NCBI RefSeq assembly: GCF_020360975.1
Contig: NW_025408675.1
Coordinates: 3,183,642 to 3,247,641, forward strand
Length of the DNA: 64,000 bases
Direction of reading: 5' to 3'
Source of the DNA: Hirsutella rhossiliensis
Lineage: Eukaryota > Ascomycota > Sordariomycetes > Hypocreales > Ophiocordycipitaceae
Shown here: positions 1 to 12,923 of the stretch, piece after piece
Layout: the number at the start of each line of letters is the position of its first letter
Numbering within the stretch: position 1 is the first letter of the stretch
The notes under the pieces: model-generated
The model's input: the letters and a program-made list of their open reading frames with translations, nothing else
What the model was told of the DNA's origin: nothing
Database searches by the model: none
Made by a program: the position numbers and the translations under genes

Positions 1-181
1 GAGCAGTGCCGCAGAGCAAGCCAAGCTTCTTCTGGCTGAGATGGTCAAGGTCCGCCTCGGAGAGAGAGCCGAGCTTCTCGAGGAGCTGCTCGACGTTGGC
101 GGACCGAGAGGCGTGGGAGTTGTAGTTTTCGGCCGCTGAGGCAGCGGCCCCGAGAACGAGCGGCGCAACGAGGAAGCGCAT
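1..181 (-). CDS. Secreted protein of unknown function, 5' end only
   Basis: The first 60 codons of a minus-strand gene run off the left edge of the window. The ATG is at 181-179. The deduced N-terminus opens with MRFLVAPLVLGAAASAA, a typical signal peptide with a hydrophobic core and small residues before the likely cleavage site. A serine- and leucine-rich stretch follows (SRSANVEQLLEKLG) with no motif I recognise. The frame is open to the edge and codon use is GC3-rich like its neighbours. Secretion is inferred from the N-terminus alone. The family is unknown because the body of the protein is missing. Confidence 0.6.
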   Translation of the reverse strand, partial: MRFLVAPLVLGAAASAAENYNSHASRSANVEQLLEKLGSLSEADLDHLSQKKLGLLCGTA

Positions 182-3100
182 GTTGATTAGAGTAACAGAA
201 AACGATTGGAAAAACGAGTGTTGAGCTATAGACAGGTGGCGGACTGGTGAGCTTGTCCGATGCCCCTTCAAATCTGTCGAGGGCGACTTGGATGCTTCTT
301 ATGTACAGCGGCGATTCGCGCCAAAGGTAGGTGTTGCGGGTAGAGATTAAACATGGCTCCGGATCCGGCTGCGGTTGCCGTAGATTCAACTTGCGGAATA
401 GTCGACCTTGATCGTCGCCGCACGCCGTTCCATGCCTGTTTGGACGAGAGCGGCGAAATATCACTGTGAGCCGCATCGCCCGAGCACGCCGTCGACGCTG
501 GAATCCTCTTACCGCCGTCTTCAACCAGGCAAGCTCATGAAACAAGCATCCCGTCGCCGGTCAACGGGCGGGCCCCCATCGTCGATCCGCTAGAGTCCGA
601 TTCCGTATCGCACGCAGAGACGAGCTTTCCCATAGACCTGACTTGGCCAGCGCTTGCAAAATCAGAGCAATGAGAAAGAGAAAATGAAGACAACATGCCA
701 GCTAGCAATGTTAGCAACCCGACGCAACCGTCGCCTGGCCTACCGCTCGCCCCTTGCTACTGTCTCAGTATCTCATGGGAAGACCATCAATTGTTTGACG
801 GACAGCAGACAGAGGTCGACTTTTCCGCGAAAACTGCTCCTCATGTTATGGCATTATAGTCCGTTAGCATTTGTCTTCCGATGCTTTCATTTTCTAGGTT
901 CTATTATTCTTTTAATCACCGTCGTGGCTGATGTAGTCTCCAAGCCTCAGAGGCACGCACCCGGCGTCCGGGGGCATCTCCAAGTTATCCCATGTGCGCG
1001 TCATCACAGTGCACTAGACAGTCTACATGTCTCGGAAATCTTCCCTAGCCGCCGTGTCTTTCTATCTCCAAGTCTGTACATCCCCGGGAAGGTTCCTGGG
1101 CGAGCTGAACCCGGGAATAGCAGTTTGGAATGGATAAAGGGCTAGGAGGGCAACCAGGCCATGCTGTTCTTGGGCACTGCGACACAGCATTCTTGGGTGG
1201 CGCTCCTTCAGTTAGTCAAAATTAAGGTTAAACAAGACAATAGAGCGGACGCGAGAGCCTCGACGCGGATTATTTTGCCTTTTCACATCCGTTCTGTTTG
1301 CATCGTAGCCGAGTTCCTGGGGAGTGGACGAACTCAAATGGAATTTTGAACCTTTCCCATCTATACTGGCGGCGAGTTTACTCAATGGTCTGTACGTTTG
1401 TAGACAGACAATGAAAGTCAATTGCGAGTTTCTCTCCTTTTGGCCAGGCCATGCAGCTGCGAGTGCGACCAAGCTGTGTACGTCTAGCAATGCCCTTTTT
1501 CGCAGGCAGTGATTCGCCCTTTCGCTTCCTGACGCCTGGAAACCGTCAACGATGTGGGCTCTGGGACAGCTGGCAGGATGCGGATTCCCGTTCTCGGTTG
1601 AACAGGCCAAGGGGGGCATCTAGTACTTACACGCCCTTTTGGATTTACGTTGTTCATGCCAGTGGTCCGTATAGAGACGGTCCCCCGGCCGACTCTGCTC
1701 GCAAATTTTCATCTCACCGTCGACCCACGAAGTCCTGAAGCCGTCCGCAAAGACGGAGCAGAGCAAAATGACGTAGACAAGTAACCAGAGTACAATAGCC
1801 GGGATGTGAATCACGTTCGGCCACTAGGGAATAGAACGCAAACAAGACGAATGGAAAGTCGCCGAAATCAGCACGGCCATGGCAACGTTCCCGTCAATCA
1901 TGGGCACCCAGTTCATGTGCCAGGGAAGCCACAGCGTGCGCCTGGAAAACGTGGCATACTGCGCCAAAGCCTTACGAATGCAGCTCGGGTGAGAAAGCCG
2001 GTCCTACACAAAAAACGCTTCTACCTTTTTGATTTAGGCCGCATGTTCTCAGACACCGACCGCCAACCGGACCCAATTTGGCAGCCCATGGACTCCTGCA
2101 TCAGGCAATCACATGGAGACCTGCAAGCCCGGATCACTGTTTCCGTCAGCAGTATGCGTACATTGCGCGAGCTCAAGAACGGCGAATCGGAAGGCGGAGC
2201 CGATGCTGGTCGGTCTGTTCTAGTTTGTCTCGGCTCTTTATTAGTGCACGCATGCCGAGCTCGACGCATTGCTGCTAGCCAGAGTACGAGGTGACTCTTG
2301 GCTTCCTCTTCCGACTGCTTCCAGCTCTTCTCAACTTCTCGAGTCTGGCGAGCTAGCACTTGTGCAGTCCGACTTTCGAAGCTTGCACGTATAGCACTCG
2401 GGGGGCTCGGACTGACTGGATCGACGGTGAATAGCTGCGGGGTGCGGACGAAAGCTTCGGTAGGGAAGAGCTCTATGCGTGCTCAAAGGCTTCTCCAGGA
2501 CCATGGCTCGCTGTATCAGGTGCGGTCTGCTGTCTGCATTTGCTTGAATTTCAGAGGCGATTGGAGCCAGGATAAACCGTGTGAGAATCTCAGGGAATTC
2601 GGCTGAATACTTACATATCATAGTTCAAGCCCATGGGCTCTCAAACAATTAAATTGTTGAATATCTGAACTATGCTTGGCCTCTCGGCGAGCTCGGTCGT
2701 TGCCGTCGTTATCAGCTCCTTGGCGAAGAACCGATGTCGTGGCCAGCACCTACAATATTCAAGAGCATGAACTTCCAAACCTCTGCCCCGTTTCCTCAAA
2801 TATTGGCAGCTTCAAACAATCAAAAATGGTTAAAATGCGGGTTTTATAAGTTTGAAAATCAACATTTCTTCGCTTGCTTCTCTTGCGAGTCCTCCAGACC
2901 CTTGCATATCGCTGTCATTACCATTTCTAGAACATACTCGCAAATCTGCTACTCAGTCAGAGAGACTTTGAGCATCAAGTTTAAGAATGTTCAATAAATG
3001 GGCTGTTGTTATTGTAGCCACGTGCGGCAACTCGAGCCCCCGAGGTGCAGCGAGCCACGCCTCCTCCATTCCTAGTCGCTCCCTTGCTCGAGTCAAGAGG

Positions 3101-3329
3101 GTCATTACAAGTGTGAGACAAGCCACCTACGACCGGCGCAGCAATAAAAGCCCTTGCTGGGGACCAGGTCATAATTGAGACTAGAGTAGCACGCGTTCGA
3201 CATTGAAGTAGAAAAGCCAGTTTGCTTTGACCACGTGGGCCGCGTGCTTTGCAGATAAATACATACACTTCAGCTTTGATTGTACTTGTCAATCTTGGAA
3301 TCGATTGAACCCCCAACAGTGCAGGGGGG
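182..3329. other. Intergenic, no supported gene
   Basis: About 3.1 kb between the divergent-side secreted-protein start and the KatG stop. Only short overlapping ORFs on both strands are present, with arginine/serine-rich translations and no domain. Base composition turns more AT-rich around 2.6-3.0 kb. I see no tRNA, repeat or transposon relic here. Confidence 0.5.
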
Positions 3330-6384
<3,055 letters not shown>

Positions 6385-7383
6385 CTACCCCTGTACTGCC
6401 TGTACTTGGGCTTGAGGAGCTTTTGGAGCCGGTGATGACTGAGCTTGCTCTCCCCACTGCACCTGCGCCTTGCCTGGGAAGCTGCTGTTGTTGGAGCTGA
6501 TGCTCGGAGGTTGGCTGTTGGACACATAGTCGTCGCTAATGTCGGCAATCAACGACGTACGCCTCTGGAAATCCTTCATGACGTCCAGGTCGGCGAAGCC
6601 AAGCACGAGCATCATGAGAAGGGAGAGATCCGAAACCGAGCAGCTCGTAATCATGTCATTGGGGCTGTCAATCCACGTTAGCAATGTCCAGCTCGTCCAT
6701 GGTGCAAGAGAAGGTTCCACTTACCGGCTCAGGCTTCCCTTGAGGCGTTGCGAGACGTAGTGGTTGAGCGCGGCAACACCGAGGATCAGGGCGACGTAGA
6801 TGCCCACGGCTCCCGTCACGCCGGCCTCGTGGATGGCGACGACAGCAGAGATGGGAATGCACAGGGCGTAGACGGACGCGTAAGAGTGCTTCCGCATGAT
6901 GCCAGACTGGTGGACGATGAATACGCCGACACGCGCATAGATGAAGCTGTTGACGAGCTTTGCTCCTGCACGGTATATGGCCACATCCTGAAGCACGTAG
7001 GCCAGAACGGTGGCTACCGGGCGGTAGATTGCTGCGGCCTGGTACGTCGGGCGTGTCGTCGACGGGTCTCCTCGGCGCAATGAACGCGTCAAGAGGAGAC
7101 CAAACCAGGCCCAGACCAACGTGAGGCACACGTCAAAGGCGTTGGGCAGCACGTGTCCGTCATGCTTGGCCGCTCGTATTTGGTATCTCGTGATTTCGGT
7201 GAGGCCGGTGACGATGTGCAGAGGCAGGTGGTAGCTCGACGTCTTCTTGAACTTTTGATTGTACACGGGTGCACTCAGACGAGAATAGGTTCCCAGCACA
7301 ACAGCATACAGCGTGCCATAGAATGCGAGCTCTTGTATATATCTATTATGCACGACGCTGTAGATGGAGTCGGTGAGACGCAT
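6385..7383 (-). CDS. Multipass integral membrane protein, unknown family
   Basis: Two exons, 7383-6725 and 6664-6385, around a 60 bp intron (6665-6724) with a CTAAC branch site give about 312 aa. I start at the ATG at 7383 (MRLTDSIYS); the frame opens further upstream, but only with non-ATG codons. Several hydrophobic segments are visible: LAFYGTLYAVVLG, FDVCLTLVWAWFGLLL, VATVLAYVLQDVAIY, VYALCIPISAVVAI and VGIYVALILGVAAL. Basic loops lie between them. Exon 2 adds one more hydrophobic stretch and a Gln/Ser/Pro-rich, probably cytosolic, tail. No catalytic or transporter signature is recognised. It is tandem with KatG but separated from it by 0.7 kb. Confidence 0.75.
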
Positions 7384-8565
7384 GGTGAATTGTGGTCTAA
7401 AGGACAATGGCTCGGACACGCTGTTGTCGGGGGCGCTCAAAAGACCAAGTAAAGACGACGAGGTTGAGGTTCCATCAAATGGTAACGGACGGCTTTCGAC
7501 AGCGGGAAGTGCGCTGTCTTGGGTTATCTATGCTTGCCCGGGGTAAACTCTGTCTTTCTACCCAAGGTTTATTACGCCTCCTGATCCGTCAAGCGTTCGT
7601 CCCAAAGTGGCTCGGGCGGCTTGTCGGATCCGACATCAGCCGAGACGAAAACATCGAGTCCGGCAGCTAGACAATATGAGTAGTTGCTCGTTCCGTGGCG
7701 CCCGTTATACGATTGCTCGATTCCTTGCGCTAAAGCAGTATAGCGCGTTGAGTTTGCTGAATTCAGCGGTAGGGTTTTGATCATAAGGGGGCGACGCCGA
7801 ACGAGTTGGCGGAAACTAATAGAAGGGCTCGATCTGGCATGTGTGCATTTAACTTCGATGGCGAACAGATGGCGTGGTCAGAGGCAAGGGAACGGTTGCG
7901 TGTGGTCAATTAGGCCTTTAGCTTATGCCTTGGCCGCTGTCTCTGAGCTCCTGGGGCAGTCTAGCCTTGAGCGTCAGACATCTCATTCTTGCCAAACCGG
8001 AAGGGCCTTCTAACGCTTGCCTCTTCCCTTGTTTGCCGTATGATCCAAACAAGTGGCCTTTCCCGGCGTCACCCACGAGCGGCAACAAAGGCGAATTCTG
8101 GGCCACCCCTGGATGAAATACAATTAGTGCAGCCCGTCAGGCAGCAACTCACACCAAAAATAATCAAATAAAGAGCTTTCCGGCTATGAAAAAACTCGTA
8201 GAAGTCATGTTAAGGCAGTAGACTGTGGCAGGGGCAGACATCGACTGCATATAGATCGGGCGACGGGTTTCAATGTCAAGAGTCATTTGTGGTTTTTCAT
8301 GTAGACGAGGCATATGCATAAGTGAAGAATATATAGGTCAACGGAAGCAGAGGGTTTGTCAAGACTGGCAAAAGGAGAAATTTGGTCCAGAGGGTGTCCT
8401 GGGAGGTAGGCGCGGCACAGGGAGTGTACTGAGGTATGTCATAAGGCGCAGACGGTTCAAGACCAGCACGTGATGATGATTGATGTTTTGTGCTTCTTTC
8501 AGATTGATATACTGTCTATTGCTTCTATGGTGTCCCCAGAGCACCGTTATAGTCGTAATAACGCA
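7384..8565. other. Intergenic, no supported gene
   Basis: About 1.2 kb upstream of the membrane-protein gene and downstream of the MFS gene. Only short, domain-free ORFs are present. It should contain the membrane-protein promoter; no specific element is recognised. Confidence 0.4.
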
Positions 8566-10308
8566 TCAAGCGCTCACCGGCCATTCGGTTGGAGAGTTAA
8601 AGCTGTTATAGCTGTACCTGTTCTCATGGGACTCCCCTCCCGGGATCCCCTGGAGACTGTACATAGATTTTGCATAAGCCTCGTAGGCTGTCATGACCGC
8701 CAGTTCTTCCACCTCGCCTCTGTTGATGGACTCGGACTGTTGGTTGGCTGCTTGAGGCTTTGTGGGGGCAAACTTGCTGCGCTCGCGAATCTGTTTCCCA
8801 TATTTCTTGAATAGAAACGGGATGATGGCCAGGAGAGCAGCCACACCTCCAATGAGGCTTCCTCCTCCACCAACTCCTAGAGCCTTGAACATCTGGACGG
8901 TGAAAAGAGGCGCCGCGGCGCCGCATGCCGACCGTACAATCGTGTTTGCAGCAATGGCGGAGGCAGCGAACAAGAGATAGGTGTCGACGATGTAGTTGAG
9001 GAAGCTGACAAAGACCAGCAGCAGTGAAAAGGAAAGCAAAGTGCCGGAAAGTGTAGGCACGATCCAGTGGATTGAACTAGAGGAAGCAGAGCCGTTAGCA
9101 TTTCCCGGTCGTTGGGTCGTTGGGCGTTGTCCCACATACTTGAACTCGCCCGTCCAGGCAAACCAAAACATGGATACGGAGAAGCCAATGCCGCCAATCA
9201 TGGCAAGCCCAAGTCGATCTTCGGGCACAAAGTCGGCCATCGTGGCGTCGCCTCGTTTGATTTTGTTGCCACGCTTCTTGGTATCGATCACGATGATGCC
9301 GCTGGCAATGATGCATCCGACAATCGTCCCCAGCAGCGGTAGCTCACTAACACCGGGCTTCCATCCGCGCTTGAGCCGGAAGATGATGGGGTAGATTTCG
9401 AATAGCATATACATCAAGGTATACACCACCGACAGATATATAGCGCAGAAGAAAGAAATCGGGTCAAACAGGATGATCCAAGGGCGAGTCAGGTCAATCT
9501 TGAGAATCCTAGAGAGTGATCGATCGGTATCGTCAGCCGGAGCCTTGGCGGCCTCGTAACCGGGGATCTTGGCTTCTCGGATGCGTCGCGCCCTCGCACG
9601 TAGGATCGTGGGCGCGTGTGTTTCGGGGAGCAGGAACATAAGCAGGCCAGTTGCGCCGCCGAGAATCATGAGCACGTAGAAGACCCATTGCCAGTCCTTT
9701 TCTAGTTGAAGGAAGCCGCCAACAATGGGACCCAGGGCGGACCCTGCCCAGAGGGTCGCTGCGAAGGCTGCCATGGCTGTTCCTCGCTCAATGGGATTCC
9801 ATAGATCTGCAAGGACACCCGGTGCATTACTCAGGGGTGCCGAGACGAGAGTGCCTGTGAAGAGTCTGCCAACCAGCAAGCTGCCATAATTGGGGGCAAA
9901 GGCGCAGAGAAAGTTGAAGAGGAGATACAGCGTAAAGGTGGCGTAGAAAATCCATCGCCGGCCGTAGAATTCGCTGAGTGGTGCGAAGAACAGGGGACCC
10001 GCGCAATACCCCAACAGGAAGAGCGTAACGGTAAGCCCAGCCGCAGTGAGTGAGACGTGGAAGGATTCGACAACGGATTCAAAGGCGCCGCTGATGGCGC
10101 TGGATGCGAAAGTTGCGTTCAAGACAAGTAGAATGGTGACGCTGGTGATGAGCCAACGGCGCGGCGTAGGCCAGTTCTGAGGATTGTCCGGGTCGTTGGG
10201 CGCGAAGTCAACATAGCCATCGTCGTTCAAGTAGGGTGCGGTTCCGTGAGACTCTATCTGCGGGCCTTTGGCTTCTGACACGGTCGCCTCGTGTTTTGCG
10301 TACACCAT
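8566..10308 (-). CDS. MFS transporter, DHA1 (drug/polyamine:proton antiporter) type
   Basis: A 12-TM major facilitator of about 559 aa in the plasma membrane, probably an exporter. Exons are 10308-9140 and 9076-8566. The 63 bp intron (9077-9139; donor GTATGT, GCTAAC branch, acceptor TAG) is a multiple of three and lacks stops, so an unspliced reading also stays open. The cytosolic N-terminus leads to DPDNPQNWP, a hallmark of fungal DHA1 carriers. Motif A in loop 2-3 reads PLSEFYGRRW, and GPIVGGFL in TM5 resembles the antiporter motif C. A long charged loop separates the two six-helix halves. The ATG is at 10308 (MVYAKHEA); the frame extends upstream only with non-ATG codons. The substrate is unknown. 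It is 2.6 kb from the NRPS-like gene, so export of that product is conceivable (inference). Confidence 0.88.
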   Translation of the reverse strand: MVYAKHEATVSEAKGPQIESHGTAPYLNDDGYVDFAPNDPDNPQNWPTPRRWLITSVTILLVLNATFASSAISGAFESVVESFHVSLTAAGLTVTLFLLGYCAGPLFFAPLSEFYGRRWIFYATFTLYLLFNFLCAFAPNYGSLLVGRLFTGTLVSAPLSNAPGVLADLWNPIERGTAMAAFAATLWAGSALGPIVGGFLQLEKDWQWVFYVLMILGGATGLLMFLLPETHAPTILRARARRIREAKIPGYEAAKAPADDTDRSLSRILKIDLTRPWIILFDPISFFCAIYLSVVYTLMYMLFEIYPIIFRLKRGWKPGVSELPLLGTIVGCIIASGIIVIDTKKRGNKIKRGDATMADFVPEDRLGLAMIGGIGFSVSMFWFAWTGEFKYVGQRPTTQRPGNANGSASSSSIHWIVPTLSGTLLSFSLLLVFVSFLNYIVDTYLLFAASAIAANTIVRSACGAAAPLFTVQMFKALGVGGGGSLIGGVAALLAIIPFLFKKYGKQIRERSKFAPTKPQAANQQSESINRGEVEELAVMTAYEAYAKSMYSLQGIPGGESHENRYSYNSFNSPTEWPVSA

Positions 10309-11879
10309 TGTGAATCTGTGCTGAGCTGCCGTGTGTCGACGAGCCCAAAGATGGTATCGACAGGCAGTTTCGCTGGATTGTCGCAATTTGCATTCCTCGG
10401 TTTAATGCCGAGAGGTCTCGAACGGTTTAATGGCGAGGGGTCTCGAAGCCGCTCTTTGTATCCTCGACAGCCAAGGCAAACGCCACCTTGAACTCCGGAC
10501 TACTCCTGCTGAATGTCCAGGTGTGCCTCAAGTACTACACCAGAGCCAGTGGGCAACTTCAAGGGTCCAGGCAAACTTATACGCTGCAGCCGTCCACCAT
10601 ACACTAGGACTTTGCCTCCGTCCCCGTGGGCCGATATACAGCAGGACCGGGCCTGAGCACTAGACGCAAAGAAATACGCGAAAATGATTGGGCGCATTTG
10701 CCACACCGAGCCAATGAGACTAGCCTTGTCGAAACTCTTCATTGAGGTGGGATAGAATGAAAAAGGCCATGTCCAGTGGCCAGGGCTCGAGGAGTGGTGT
10801 TATCGGTGGCGCGACAGGAAAAGGCTCAGCACCACCGTAGCCGAAAAGCCTCCGGCGTTCCTGGTTACTGCTCGCTCCACAACGACCTTCCGAGTCCCCG
10901 GGTGCTGCATTCGTCGGCAGTACGGGCTTCGCTTCCGGGAACCGGGGAGCGGCACGGGTTAGCGGCAAACGATCTGGCCAGAGCTCCAACTTCCAGGACC
11001 GCGAGGGTGCCGTTTCCGGAAACGAGCTGTTACGCTCTCAACCGTGTCGGTCCGACGTGACAACGTTTGGGGCATGGCCTAAGGAAAGCCATCCGGATTT
11101 CAGTCGTATCCTTGGCGCAAGCCAATCTACTCGGTAGTTGCCTGCCAATAATGTGTACCCTGGTTCATCCTGTGACGTAACTCCCTACATGAAGCCATCA
11201 GCTTTATAAGATTATTTTCAGACAAGGACATGGCCATTCTCGCCATCAAGGTCCTGACTTTAAACGTATTTCCTCTAATTCCCGCGATGTATCTCCGGAA
11301 GGAGGAAAATGAGAGCAACGGATTGGAAATGAACTTGTAAATACATGCAGTGGAAGCTCCTATTCATTCGCTTCCAGCTGCCACCTGGAATTAACTTTTA
11401 AGTTCTTCCCCGGCTCATTCCTGCTGATTGCGAGCTGTTTCATGCATCAACGCCACGCCGTCGAACTCAACTCTTCGTGCTGTCTTACCATTCTGAGTGA
11501 TCTCAATACTTCACGTATCGCTTTGCAACGTTAAACTCTGTCGGGTCAAATAAAGCTGTTGGATTGAGGCCCCTGCGTTTCCCTTTCACGCGGGAGGTGC
11601 ATATTATTGTAACAATACGAATGCCCTGGCCATGATGTCCAGGTCGAACAGACCACTCGCCTGCTTGAATAGGCCTTGACTAAATAGTAGATGCCTCTGC
11701 CTAATGAGTAAACAAAAAGGTGGGGAGGTGTGGCTGGTCAAGGCGTACAGTATTATTAGCGCCGATACCGCACAATCAGGTGACTGTAGAAATTTACTCC
11801 GTACCTCCATCAACAACCTACCAATATCACCAAATTGAAGCTATTCACATCGCGATTTCTGCTGCAAGCACCCCAAGCT
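10309..11879. other. Intergenic between divergent MFS and FAR1 genes
   Basis: About 1.6 kb that should hold the promoters of the minus-strand MFS gene and the plus-strand FAR1-domain ORF. Only short ORFs without recognisable domains occur. It becomes AT-richer towards 11.1-11.8 kb. Confidence 0.4.
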
Positions 11880-12401
11880 ATGGAGTCTCTTTTGAACCGT
11901 ACCTTTCCCTCTTTTCAAGCAGCACAGGCTGCTTGTGATACGGTCGCACGAACGAACGGCTATGCCCTCAGTGTGGCGGCAAAGAAACCCAATGCAGCCG
12001 AACCCTCCTACGTCTACCTTCGCTGCTCCAAGGGCCGGAAATACGTAGACCGCGGCAATGAGGCCATCGCCAACCGCCGCAAGTCAAGCACACAGATGAC
12101 CGCATGCCCCTTTCGTCTAATCTTGAAGCTAGACCGGCTCCAGATCAGCTGGGCAGTCTCATGCCCTCGAGACTCCCACAACCACCCCTTTATTGAGGAA
12201 ATGGCACATGCCAAGTACAAGGGGGAGGTCATATCAACGCACCTCCATGAGATCATCCAGCTATACAATAATGGCTTAAGACCTGTTTCTATTACAGCAC
12301 ATCTTCGGGCACGCTCCCAGGAAGACCCTGCGTTAGCAGGCGTTACAGCCAAGCAGATAAACAACGCCCTGGCCCGGCATCGTCGAGATCAGCTCGCTTG
12401 A
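11880..12401 (+). CDS. FAR1-type DNA-binding domain protein, likely Mutator-like transposase relic
   Basis: A 173 aa single-exon ORF from the ATG at 11880. It contains the FAR1/WRKY-GCM1-like zinc-binding pattern: YLRCSKGRKY gives the first Cys, TACPFRL the second, and DSHNHPF the closing His pair. A predicted helical segment with an HTH-like look follows (LHEIIQLYNNGLRPVSITAHL ... VTAKQINNALARHR), and then a stop. In full MULE transposases this is only the N-terminal DNA-binding part; the DDE catalytic domain and SWIM finger should follow and are not seen downstream. It is therefore either a truncated transposase or a solo domain that has been kept. No terminal inverted repeat was found by eye. 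Confidence 0.65.
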   Translation: MESLLNRTFPSFQAAQAACDTVARTNGYALSVAAKKPNAAEPSYVYLRCSKGRKYVDRGNEAIANRRKSSTQMTACPFRLILKLDRLQISWAVSCPRDSHNHPFIEEMAHAKYKGEVISTHLHEIIQLYNNGLRPVSITAHLRARSQEDPALAGVTAKQINNALARHRRDQLA

Positions 12402-12923
12402 ATACCATGAAGCCTAAGAGGTAGCAATCGCTTTGGGTCATTCAAGGACACTACGGGCTTGCCAGGCAAGGGACGCTTCATTCGCAGTAGCACGCTGCGT
12501 GATTGTGGCAACTCGGTCTCCGCGTCATCTCTTTGTGGAATACAAGCAAAGATCACGAGTGCGATGAAGGGCTGGGTGGTACTTCCATGGCCCCTTGACT
12601 GTCACTGGCTCGAGCATCGTGTTTTAGCGAGGGACTGACATTTGGGGAAATCGTTCCGCTCGCTTAGTGATAAAAAGCATCACATATGCAGATTGTGCTT
12701 GTAGGCTGGAGGAACGGCACTTTACACTTGCCTCGCTCATCCCACCATCACTACGCTCGTATGTTTTCTCGAAAGACTAGTTCAATTTATTGTATGTCGT
12801 CTTCCAACGAGGCCATTGTGTAACCTGCCCTACCCGCCGACAAAGTCAGGGCTTTTATCCCTCCGCGTCCTATCCATCACGGTCATTACTCTCCTCTCTC
12901 GCAGCCTTTGTTCAGTACTTGGC
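12402..12923. other. Intergenic between convergent FAR1 and NRPS-like genes
   Basis: About 520 bp of 3' flanks. No continuation of the transposase reading frame (catalytic DDE region) was recognised. Confidence 0.4.
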
